From the NCBI GenBank assembly GCA_937919795.1, contig CALFOA010000341.1, forward strand, positions 1 to 9,536: a stretch of 9,536 nt of DNA. The letters are read 5' to 3'. This DNA comes from an uncultured Neisseria sp. (GTDB lineage: Bacteria > Pseudomonadota > Gammaproteobacteria > Burkholderiales > Neisseriaceae). Every line of letters begins with the position of its first letter. The first letter of the stretch is position 1. Positions 1 through 5,545 of the stretch are shown here, one piece after another. A model generated the notes under the pieces. It was not told the origin of the DNA. It ran no database searches and saw only the letters and a program-made list of their open reading frames with translations. The position numbers and the translations under genes are program-made.

Positions 1-33
1 ACACTCTTTCCCTACACGACGCTCTTCCGATCT
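1..33. other. Illumina TruSeq adapter remnant (assembly artefact)
   Basis: These 33 bases match the Illumina TruSeq Read 1 primer/adapter (begins ACACTCTTTCCC, ends CTTCCGATCT). They sit at the very start of the window and are followed directly by smc coding sequence. The adapter is open in the same frame as smc and would be translated as TLFPYTTLFRS, so automatic annotation would join it to the protein. It marks the physical end of a contig, not genome sequence. Confidence 0.98.
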
Positions 34-867
34 CAGCAGCAACTGGCCGCCACCCTGCCGCAGTTGCAGGCCGCCACCCAAACCGCGCTACTGCAACAAC
101 AAGAAGCCTTGATCAACGCCAAGCGCTACCATGAAAACCTGAGTGAACGCGAGGCGGATATTGATGCTTTGGCCAAACTGGCAGAGCCTTCCGCCGACTC
201 CCGAGCCCTAGGCGAATACATAGGCAACTTGGCGCGTGAAATTGAAACGCTGGGCGCGGTCAACCTCGCCGCTTTGCAGGAATTGAACGAAGCGCGCGAA
301 CGCGATACTTATTACCGCAGCCAAAACGACGACATCCAATCGGCCATCGATTTGCTGGAACAAGCCATCGCCCAAATCGATAACGAAACCAAAGCGCGCT
401 TTAAAGAAACCTTCGATGCGGTGAATGAGAGCGTACACCGTTTCTTCCCCACCCTGTTCGGCGGCGGCGAAGCTACTTTGCAAATGGTCGGCGACGACTT
501 GCTCACCGCCGGTGTTTCCATTATGGCGCGCCCGCCCGGCAAGAAAAACAGCACCATCCACCTGCTCTCCGGCGGTGAAAAAGCCCTCACCGCCATGAGC
601 TTGGTGTTTGCCCTATTCAGCCTCAACCCCGCACCGTTCTGCCTGCTCGACGAGGTGGACGCGCCGCTGGACGATGCCAACACCGGCCGTTTCTGCAATC
701 TGGTAAAAGAAATGTCGGCCAACACCCAGTTCCTCTATATTTCGCACAACCGCTTGACCATGGAAATGGCCGAGCAATTAATCGGCGTGACCATGCAGGA
801 AAAAGGGGTGTCGCGCATTGTGGCGGTGGATATTCAGCAGGCATTGAGTATGGCAGAAAGCGCCTGA
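34..867 (+). CDS. smc: Chromosome segregation protein SMC, C-terminal part (5' end missing)
   Basis: This is the C-terminal 277 residues of SMC, the ATPase that compacts and helps segregate the nucleoid, normally with the ScpA/ScpB partners. The first 80 or so visible residues are Gln/Ala/Glu-rich coiled coil. They lead into the C-terminal head domain: the ABC signature LLSGGEKAL, the Walker B and D-loop FCLLDEVDAPLDD, and the switch histidine in FLYISHN. A full SMC is about 1,150-1,200 residues, so roughly three quarters of the gene, including the Walker A head, the hinge and most of the coiled coil, lies beyond the contig end. Coding begins directly after the adapter with no start codon; the TTG at 64 is simply an internal Leu codon. 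The gene ends at TGA 865-867 and is followed by a strong hairpin terminator. The family call is secure. Confidence 0.96.
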   Translation, partial: QQQLAATLPQLQAATQTALLQQQEALINAKRYHENLSEREADIDALAKLAEPSADSRALGEYIGNLAREIETLGAVNLAALQELNEARERDTYYRSQNDDIQSAIDLLEQAIAQIDNETKARFKETFDAVNESVHRFFPTLFGGGEATLQMVGDDLLTAGVSIMARPPGKKNSTIHLLSGGEKALTAMSLVFALFSLNPAPFCLLDEVDAPLDDANTGRFCNLVKEMSANTQFLYISHNRLTMEMAEQLIGVTMQEKGVSRIVAVDIQQALSMAESA

Positions 868-887
868 TTTATTATCCATACACCACT

Positions 888-936
888 AAAAGCCGGCAGC
901 TTGTGCAATAAGATTTGCATCAACTGCCGGCTTTTT
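888..936 (+). terminator. Rho-independent terminator of smc
   Basis: Perfect 12 bp arms AAAAGCCGGCAG (888-899) and CTGCCGGCTTTT (924-935) are followed by further T. An inner stem (904-908 with 915-919) continues the hairpin after small bulges. It lies 20 bases after the smc stop. Unlike the five other terminator-like hairpins in the window it contains no DUS. Confidence 0.88.
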
Positions 937-1004
937 AAACACACCCTCTCCTCAACCACCCTATTCGCAATACATAAATAACTTAACAGATACGCTTACC
1001 ATCC

Positions 1005-1034
1005 TTTACAGATACACCGGCTTGTACTTATACT
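1005..1034 (+). promoter_or_regulatory. Predicted sigma-70 promoter of the anion transporter
   Basis: TTTACA (1005-1010) and TATACT (1029-1034) are separated by 18 bases, upstream of the gene starting at 1117. The leader would be about 75 nt and includes a small perfect hairpin, TGCAGA-ttc-TCTGCA (1059-1073), of unknown meaning. Prediction from sequence only. Confidence 0.5.
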
Positions 1035-1116
1035 ATTTATGCCTCTTCATCCGGCACCTGCAGATTCTCTGCATCCTGCGCTGCGTCGCTAACCACAACC
1101 ACACAGGAATAGAATC

Positions 1117-2523
1117 ATGACTTCCGATAACAACAACCGCCCCGACAATGTCGAGCTGCTGACTTCTCAGCCACCGCTCACCGACTTTAAGGGTTTGATT
1201 ACCGCCATCATTGCCGCAGTAATCAGCTTTGGCATTTACTATGTTCTCCCTTATGAAACCAATGCCAACAAAGGCATTGCGGTACTGATCTTTATCGCCA
1301 TTATGTGGTTTACCGAAGCAGTACACATCACAGTCACCGCGCTGATGGTGCCTCTGCTGGCCGTATTGCTCGGCTTTCCGGATATGGACATCAAAAAAGC
1401 GATGAGCAGTTTCTCCGATCCGATTATCTATATTTTCTTCGGTGGTTTTGCATTGGCGACCGGCCTGCACATGCAGAAACTGGATCGCAAAATCGCGGTT
1501 TGGCTGATTTCGCTTTCGCGCGGCAATATGAAAGTGGCGATTGGCATGCTGTTTGGCGTCACCGCCTTCCTTTCAATGTGGATCAGCAACACCGCCACCG
1601 CCGCCATGATGCTGCCGTTGGCGCTGGGCATGATGGATCACATCGACAGAGAGAAAGACCGCAAAACCTTTGTATTCGTATTGCTCGGTATCGCCTACTG
1701 CGCCAGCATCGGCGGCTTGGGCACCATTGTCGGCTCGCCGCCTAACGCCATTGCCGCCAAAGCGTTGGACTTGGATTTTGTCGGCTGGATGAAAATGGGC
1801 TTGCCGATGATGCTGTTGATTCTGCCCTTAATGCTGGTTTCGCTGTATGTGATTCTGCGTCCGGATTTCAGCCAACGGGTAGAAGTGAAAGACGAGCATA
1901 TCCCGTGGACACTGCATCGCGTGATTGCCATGCTGATTTTTGTCGCCGCCGCTTTTGCTTGGATTTTCAGCGCACAAATTAAAGATGCTTTCGGCATTTC
2001 CAATCCCGATACCGTGATTGCATTGGCCGCCGCAGTCGCCGTGGTGGTACTTGGTGTCGCCCGCTGGAAAGAAGTGGCACGCAATACCGACTGGGGCGTA
2101 TTGATGCTGTTTGGTGGCGGTATCGCCTTGAGCAATTTGCTGCAAAGCTCCGGCGCTTCCGAAGCCATCGGCCAGCAATTGGCCACCACCTTTGTACTGG
2201 CTCATCCTTTAGTGGTTATTTTCGCGGTCGCCACCTTCATTATTTTCTTAACCGAAGTTACCAGTAACACCGCTGCCGCCGCGCTGTTGGTACCGATTTT
2301 CGCCAGCGTCGCCACCCAAATGGGTTTGCCGAAAGAGGTGATGGTATTCGTGATCGGTATCGGTGCTTCTTGTGCCTTTATGCTGCCGGTGGCCACGCCG
2401 CCCAACGCAATTGTATTCGGCACCGGCCTGATACAGCAAAAAGAAATGATGCGGGTGGGCTTCCTGCTGAATATTCTCTGCGTCGTTTTGGTTGCATTGT
2501 GGGCCTATGCACTCTTTGTTTAA
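1117..2523 (+). CDS. DASS (SLC13/NadC) family sodium-coupled anion transporter
   Basis: A 468-residue inner-membrane protein of the divalent anion:Na+ symporter family, whose members import dicarboxylates (succinate, malate), citrate or sulfate with sodium. The polar N-terminus (about 22 residues) is followed by around eleven hydrophobic segments in two internally related halves. Each half carries the family's Ser-Asn-Thr substrate/sodium signature: ISNTATAAMM (SNT at 157-159) and VTSNTAAAAL (SNT at 383-385). Each is followed by a PPNAI loop: GSPPNAI (206-212) and ATPPNAIVFGTG (426-437). Both halves are intact and the length is normal for bacterial members such as VcINDY. The ATG at 1117 follows the ribosome site CAGGAAT (1104-1109). 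It appears monocistronic: smc's terminator lies upstream and a shared convergent hairpin downstream. A dicarboxylate is the likeliest substrate, but sequence alone cannot fix it. Confidence 0.92.
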   Translation: MTSDNNNRPDNVELLTSQPPLTDFKGLITAIIAAVISFGIYYVLPYETNANKGIAVLIFIAIMWFTEAVHITVTALMVPLLAVLLGFPDMDIKKAMSSFSDPIIYIFFGGFALATGLHMQKLDRKIAVWLISLSRGNMKVAIGMLFGVTAFLSMWISNTATAAMMLPLALGMMDHIDREKDRKTFVFVLLGIAYCASIGGLGTIVGSPPNAIAAKALDLDFVGWMKMGLPMMLLILPLMLVSLYVILRPDFSQRVEVKDEHIPWTLHRVIAMLIFVAAAFAWIFSAQIKDAFGISNPDTVIALAAAVAVVVLGVARWKEVARNTDWGVLMLFGGGIALSNLLQSSGASEAIGQQLATTFVLAHPLVVIFAVATFIIFLTEVTSNTAAAALLVPIFASVATQMGLPKEVMVFVIGIGASCAFMLPVATPPNAIVFGTGLIQQKEMMRVGFLLNILCVVLVALWAYALFV

Positions 2524-2540
2524 ATAAAGCTGCATCACAA

Positions 2541-2588
2541 TAAATGCCTGTCTGAAAACGAGCTTGCGAGTTTCTGCGAAGCTAAAAA
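2541..2588 (+). repeat. 48 bp inverted repeat, left copy
   Basis: Bases 2541-2588 are the exact reverse complement of 3246-3293. The unit consists of one DUS plus a 30 bp spacer core that contains AGCTTGCGAG and TGCGAAGCTA. The two copies are 657 bp apart and enclose the lipoprotein gene and its promoter. Confidence 0.95.
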
Positions 2589-2608
2589 TATTTTTCAGAC
2601 AGGCATTG
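2542..2608. terminator. DUS-pair hairpin 1, bidirectional terminator
   Basis: DUS TGCCTGTCTGAA on + (2545-2556) and its reverse complement (2594-2605) lie within perfect 16 bp arms, 2543-2558 and 2592-2607. The 33 bp spacer adds partial inner pairing. It lies between convergent genes (transporter stop 2523, lipoprotein stop 2627), with A runs and T runs suitable for termination on both strands. Its spacer is shared with hairpin 2. Confidence 0.85.
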
Positions 2609-2626
2609 TTATTAAGATTACTTAAA

Positions 2627-3088
2627 TTACGAGCATCCTCCCGGTGCCACGCGCGGGCGCATCATCTCTACACCACGGCTGTTTTTCATCCGAAACTCAA
2701 TCCCTAAACGAGCATCCATCACAACAGAACGCGTTTTGCGATTCTCACAAACAATCTGATTCACCAACTGATCGCCCTTCCGCTTCGCTTCTTTGCGGTT
2801 GGCTGCATCCAGCTGGCGGAAATTATCCAAGCTTTTCATTTCCATATCATAAACCAGCGTATCATCGCTGTTACGGTAGCGGATATCCCGCAGATAGTAT
2901 TTGCCTTGATCGCCCAAGCTGGTACGCCGTAATTCAGTAGCCAGCTCTTGGCCTAATTGATCGCGCTGTTTAGGCGTCAGCGCACGCATTGAGTTAACTT
3001 CTTGTTTTGAAAAACCTGTGTTACAACCTGCCAGCAGCAAAGGCAGCGCTGCACAACACCATAACCAAGGGAATTTAAAGGTCTTCAT
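2627..3088 (-). CDS. Small lipoprotein of unknown function
   Basis: A 153-residue protein with a clear lipoprotein signal peptide: positively charged start (MKTFK), hydrophobic core, and lipobox L-A-G-C with the lipidated Cys at residue 22. An outer-membrane or periplasm-facing location is therefore likely. The mature part is hydrophilic and rich in Lys/Arg/Glu/Gln, with no membrane segment. It has two Cys besides the lipidated one: one in QIVCEN and one in the C-terminal GGCS. I do not recognise the family. ATG at 3088 is preferred over the TTG one codon upstream, because AGGAG (3096-3100) lies seven bases before it. The gene is convergent with the anion transporter and is enclosed by a 48 bp inverted repeat. 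It appears to have its own promoter. Confidence 0.82.
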   Translation of the reverse strand: MKTFKFPWLWCCAALPLLLAGCNTGFSKQEVNSMRALTPKQRDQLGQELATELRRTSLGDQGKYYLRDIRYRNSDDTLVYDMEMKSLDNFRQLDAANRKEAKRKGDQLVNQIVCENRKTRSVVMDARLGIEFRMKNSRGVEMMRPRVAPGGCS

Positions 3089-3169
3089 CAACCAGCTCCT
3101 TTATAGAATAAACAGGGTAATCAAGGGTGCTGCTACAACACAAATCGTACGGTGGATAATGCAGAATCG

Positions 3170-3210
3170 ATTATATAACAAGCTTATTTTTTCCTATCAA
3201 ATATTTGATA
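3170..3210 (-). promoter_or_regulatory. Predicted promoter of the lipoprotein gene with overlapping palindrome
   Basis: On the minus strand, TTGATA (3200-3195) and TATATA (3177-3172) are 17 bases apart; TATAAT (3175-3170) overlaps at spacing 19. The -35 lies inside a perfect 16 bp palindrome, TATCAAATATTTGATA (3195-3210), which could be a dimeric repressor site. The leader would be about 75 nt. Inferred from sequence only. Confidence 0.5.
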
Positions 3211-3226
3211 ACCGCTTTACCAAACA

Positions 3227-3293
3227 AAATGCCTGTCTGAAAACTTTTTTAGCTTCGCAGAAACTCGCAAGCTCGTTTTCAGACAGGCATTTA
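3227..3293. terminator. DUS-pair hairpin 2, terminator of the ZIP-like gene
   Basis: Perfect 17 bp arms (3227-3243 and 3276-3292) contain DUS at 3230-3241 (+) and 3278-3289 (-). The 32 bp spacer matches that of hairpin 1 in reverse orientation. It lies 16 bases after the ZIP-like gene's stop on the minus strand and upstream of the lipoprotein promoter. Confidence 0.82.
3246..3293 (-). repeat. 48 bp inverted repeat, right copy
   Basis: Exact reverse complement of 2541-2588. The similarity continues imperfectly through the remaining DUS arm (3227-3245), so the whole hairpin of about 65 bp is one duplicated unit in opposite orientation. Confidence 0.95.
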
Positions 3294-3308
3294 GTTAACC
3301 AACAAATC

Positions 3309-4028
3309 TTAAGCCAGCAACTGTATCGACCAGAAAGTTAAGAAACCGGCAAACAACACCAGCACCGCATAATTCTTCTCTTCCACCTCATGCGCTTCCA
3401 TCAACAATTCTTCGGTGACCAAATACAGTAAAGCCGCTGCACTGGCCGCCAATACCGCGCCTAACACATCGTGCGATACCCCGGCCAACAGCCATTTGCC
3501 CAATACCGCAAACGCAAATACTTCCACGCCCAGCAAGCAAGTAAGTGCAATCATTTTCCAACCGCGCAGCGCATCGCTCATCAGCGCCAAGCCGAGAAAC
3601 AGCAACTCTACCGACAAACCCAAAGCCAGAATCAAGCCGGTTTCCCCGCCGCTGGCAAAACCCGCGCCAATGATAAAACCATCGGTAGCAATATCAATCA
3701 AAGTCGCCACCAGCAAACCGATCGGCAAAGCCGTTTTCGCCTCTTGCCCCGCGGCATGGCTGCCCGCTTCCAGCTTATCGGTCAACAACTTCATGCCAAA
3801 CATAAACAAACTACCCGCCGCAAAAGCCGCAATCAACACCCAAGGCTGCGCATGTTCGCGACCGATTTCCGGCAACAACTCCACCGCCAGCGCCGCCAAC
3901 ACCACGCCGGCGGCAAAGTGCTGAATCAAACTGCGCATCTGATGCGAAGGATGCCAGACTAAAGATAAAAAACCACCCGCCACAGCCACCAAAGCGGGAA
4001 TCAACATAATTAAGTATTCTGATTGCAT
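3309..4028 (-). CDS. ZIP-family-like metal transporter
   Basis: A 239-residue, very hydrophobic protein with about eight membrane segments, as expected for ZIP carriers that bring Zn2+ or other divalent metals into the cytoplasm. Visible family marks are HFAAGVVLAALAVELLPE (37-54) and E141 in VELLFLGLAL. A charged VTEELLMEAHE stretch at 204-214 resembles the metal-binding fifth helix. In place of the usual HNxPEG of helix 4 it has IDIATDGFIIG (111-121), with D112 and D116 as plausible ligands, so metal preference may differ from textbook Zn2+ ZIPs. The connecting loop (84-98) has only one His, unlike His-rich ZIPs. ATG at 4028 has only a weak ribosome site (GAG a few bases upstream). A Zur-box-like sequence lies about 30 bases upstream. 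The family call is good; the substrate is inferred. Confidence 0.82.
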   Translation of the reverse strand: MQSEYLIMLIPALVAVAGGFLSLVWHPSHQMRSLIQHFAAGVVLAALAVELLPEIGREHAQPWVLIAAFAAGSLFMFGMKLLTDKLEAGSHAAGQEAKTALPIGLLVATLIDIATDGFIIGAGFASGGETGLILALGLSVELLFLGLALMSDALRGWKMIALTCLLGVEVFAFAVLGKWLLAGVSHDVLGAVLAASAAALLYLVTEELLMEAHEVEEKNYAVLVLFAGFLTFWSIQLLA

Positions 4029-4057
4029 GGAGTCTCAGATTTTGATGATAAAAATTC

Positions 4058-4072
4058 AGTTAAATGATAACC
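4058..4072 (-). promoter_or_regulatory. Possible Zur-type operator upstream of the ZIP-like gene
   Basis: The minus-strand 15-mer GGTTATCATTTAACT contains GTTA and TAAC half sites around five bases and matches 11 of 15 positions of the meningococcal Zur consensus as I remember it (TGTTATDWHATAACA). It lies 30 bases before the start codon. I found no convincing -35/-10 pair here, so the promoter position is open. Confidence 0.35.
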
Positions 4073-4117
4073 CACTTTGCTTAAGCCAAAATGAATTTGT
4101 TGTCATCACTACACCGC

Positions 4118-4165
4118 AAAATGCCTGTCTGAAAACGTGTACGCTCGTTTTCAGACAGGCATTTT
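4118..4165. terminator. DUS-pair hairpin 3, terminator
   Basis: Perfect 20 bp arms (4118-4137 and 4146-4165) with an 8-base loop contain DUS at 4122-4133 (+) and 4150-4161 (-). It follows the minus-strand gene ending at 4183 and precedes the ZIP-like gene, so it separates the two transcripts. Confidence 0.87.
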
Positions 4166-4182
4166 AATCTTTATCCAACCTT

Positions 4183-5046
4183 CTATCTCACTTGCTCAAA
4201 CCTGTTTCTCGAGCGGTTAAACACAAAGCGCTGGATTTGATTGAACGGCCGGATTCTCCCCGTTTCTCCCACATTCTCACCCGTATAGCGGATTTCAATC
4301 GGATAGCGTCCTTTACTGTCCGGCCGCTCCGCCTGCGTATATTCTCCTTCAAAGCTGTACGCCTGCGGTGAATCGTCGCCATAATACCCCTCATTGGAAA
4401 ATGACAGCTTTGCCACCTCATAATTTTGAATCGGGCGCTTCTCATGTAGCACCACCGCATACAGCATGGTTTCAAAAGTGCCTTGATTGCCGTAGCCCGA
4501 CTCATACAATATGCCAACCGTCTCAGTATCCAACAATACCGGCATCGCCGACATTTTAAAGTGAGTATCACCAAACGAACCTGATATTTCCGACTGCACC
4601 TTAGTAGAAGAAAGCAAGCGCCAACCCTGATCTTGCGGAGCCAACACAAACAAATCCACTTCCGGCGCACAAGCATGGCACTCAACCAGCCGACCGCCTT
4701 CTTCCACCCGATGTTTTTCCACCATCACCAAAGCCCGTTTCTCGCCTTTGGCGTTGTAATAGATTTGTGGCCGGTGCATAAAAGCAACTTGCTCCTGCTC
4801 TTGTGGATTCGCACGAATGCCGACATAAGGCATTTTTTTCAGCGAGCGTGCCAACTCACTTTCCTCATCCAGATAAGCGCTCGTCATCACATCGGCATAC
4901 AGTTCGCGAAACAGCGTTTTCTCACTGATTTCCGCCATCTCCAGATTTTTCTCTCGCACCAATGGATGCGCATTTTCCGCAAAAGCCAAAGGCGAGCACA
5001 GCAAAGCTGCCGACAAGCAGGCAGCATAAAATTTTGAAGTGAGCAT
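4183..5046 (-). CDS. Secreted (periplasmic) protein of unknown function with CHAC motif
   Basis: A 287-residue protein starting MLTSKFYAAC, with a Sec signal peptide (hydrophobic 5-20) and probable cleavage after AFA at 21-23. The mature part is soluble, with no further membrane segment. One visible motif is CHAC (123-126) in a Leu/Val-rich context (VECHACAPEVDLFVL), a CxxC that could form a disulfide or bind metal or heme; a lone CxxC without a following His does not make it a c-type cytochrome. I do not recognise the family. An ATG 21 codons upstream would bury the signal peptide behind a polar extension. The start at 5046 is preferred, because AAGGA (5054-5058) sits at the right distance. 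It lies 13 bases after the HAD gene's stop, so the two are probably cotranscribed. Confidence 0.82.
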   Translation of the reverse strand: MLTSKFYAACLSAALLCSPLAFAENAHPLVREKNLEMAEISEKTLFRELYADVMTSAYLDEESELARSLKKMPYVGIRANPQEQEQVAFMHRPQIYYNAKGEKRALVMVEKHRVEEGGRLVECHACAPEVDLFVLAPQDQGWRLLSSTKVQSEISGSFGDTHFKMSAMPVLLDTETVGILYESGYGNQGTFETMLYAVVLHEKRPIQNYEVAKLSFSNEGYYGDDSPQAYSFEGEYTQAERPDSKGRYPIEIRYTGENVGETGRIRPFNQIQRFVFNRSRNRFEQVR

Positions 5047-5059
5047 GGTTTTATCCTTT

Positions 5060-5377
5060 TTATAGTGGTTTATCGTCTGCCAACAGCACAGCATTTTGTG
5101 GAAGCACATGACGGCAAAACCGCCAATCAGCTACTGGTTGATCATCTATATAGAGGTGTGGTTTCGGCAAAAAAGCCACAAAACAATCTATTAAACCCAG
5201 AAACTCGGCACTTTCACGAGCATAATCCGCACCGCCGCTGCTCCATAAATACAAAACCGCCCCTTCTCGGTAAAAACGTTTCACCGCTTCAACCGCAGAA
5301 GGAATTGGAATCCGAGTGCGACCGACGCTACGTATCAGCGTATCATCTACATCAACAAAAATTACCTTCGGTCTCAT
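5060..5377 (-). CDS. Minimal HAD-superfamily phosphatase-like protein
   Basis: At 105 residues this is unusually short for a haloacid dehalogenase (HAD) fold enzyme, but all four HAD motifs appear in order. Motif I is FVDVDDTL with nucleophile D9 and acid D11, motif II is LWSSGG with S46/S47, motif III is K72 in LPKPH, and motif IV is YIDDQ with D78/D79. It therefore looks like a capless, cytoplasmic, Mg2+-dependent phosphatase rather than a broken remnant; the substrate is unknown. The start at 5377 follows a purine-rich ribosome site (AGGGGG, about six bases upstream). The gene is first in a likely two-gene unit with the secreted CHAC protein. A TATAAT on the minus strand at 5413-5408 is a plausible -10. 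Confidence 0.83.
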   Translation of the reverse strand: MRPKVIFVDVDDTLIRSVGRTRIPIPSAVEAVKRFYREGAVLYLWSSGGADYARESAEFLGLIDCFVAFLPKPHLYIDDQPVADWRFCRHVLPQNAVLLADDKPL

Positions 5378-5407
5378 TATTCGCCCCCTATTTTCAAACC
5401 ATTTAAA

Positions 5408-5413
5408 ATTATA
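5408..5413 (-). promoter_or_regulatory. Possible -10 element for the HAD operon
   Basis: A perfect TATAAT on the minus strand would place transcription start about 22 bases before the HAD start codon. No good -35 is seen; the expected position falls on the decayed repeat copy (5417-5445). Low confidence. Confidence 0.35.
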
Positions 5414-5416
5414 ACG

Positions 5417-5445
5417 GAAAAACTTATTTTAGCTTCGCAGAAACT
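5417..5445 (+). repeat. Decayed copy of the hairpin-spacer repeat, without DUS
   Basis: Bases 5427-5445 (TTTTAGCTTCGCAGAAACT) equal 3247-3265 exactly. Similarity extends left (GAAAAACTTA against GAAAACTT), but neither flank is a DUS. It lies in the 168 bp divergent gap between the HAD and glutamate-synthase-like genes. Confidence 0.8.
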
Positions 5446-5545
5446 TTGCTTTGGCCTTGAAACATCAAGCGCTTTACCTTGAAAAACCACGCATAATCAC
5501 CACATTACATACCATTACAAAACACATTCATCTCAGGAAACACTC

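Noticed and set aside
2541..3293. Insertion sequence or composite transposon bounded by the 48 bp inverted repeats
   Set aside because: There is no transposase gene inside and no target-site duplication at the outer edges, and the repeats are DUS terminator hairpins. A mobile element in the usual sense is not supported.
5061..5073. Correia-element-like end (TATAGTGGTTTAT resembles the TATAGTGGATTAA terminus)
   Set aside because: The match is partial, it spans the last codons and stop of the HAD gene, and no second inverted end or element body is found nearby.
5047..5109. 21-codon upstream start of the secreted CHAC protein
   Set aside because: It would put a polar, Cys-rich stretch in front of an otherwise normal signal peptide, overlap the end of the HAD gene, and leave AAGGA at 5054-5058 unexplained.
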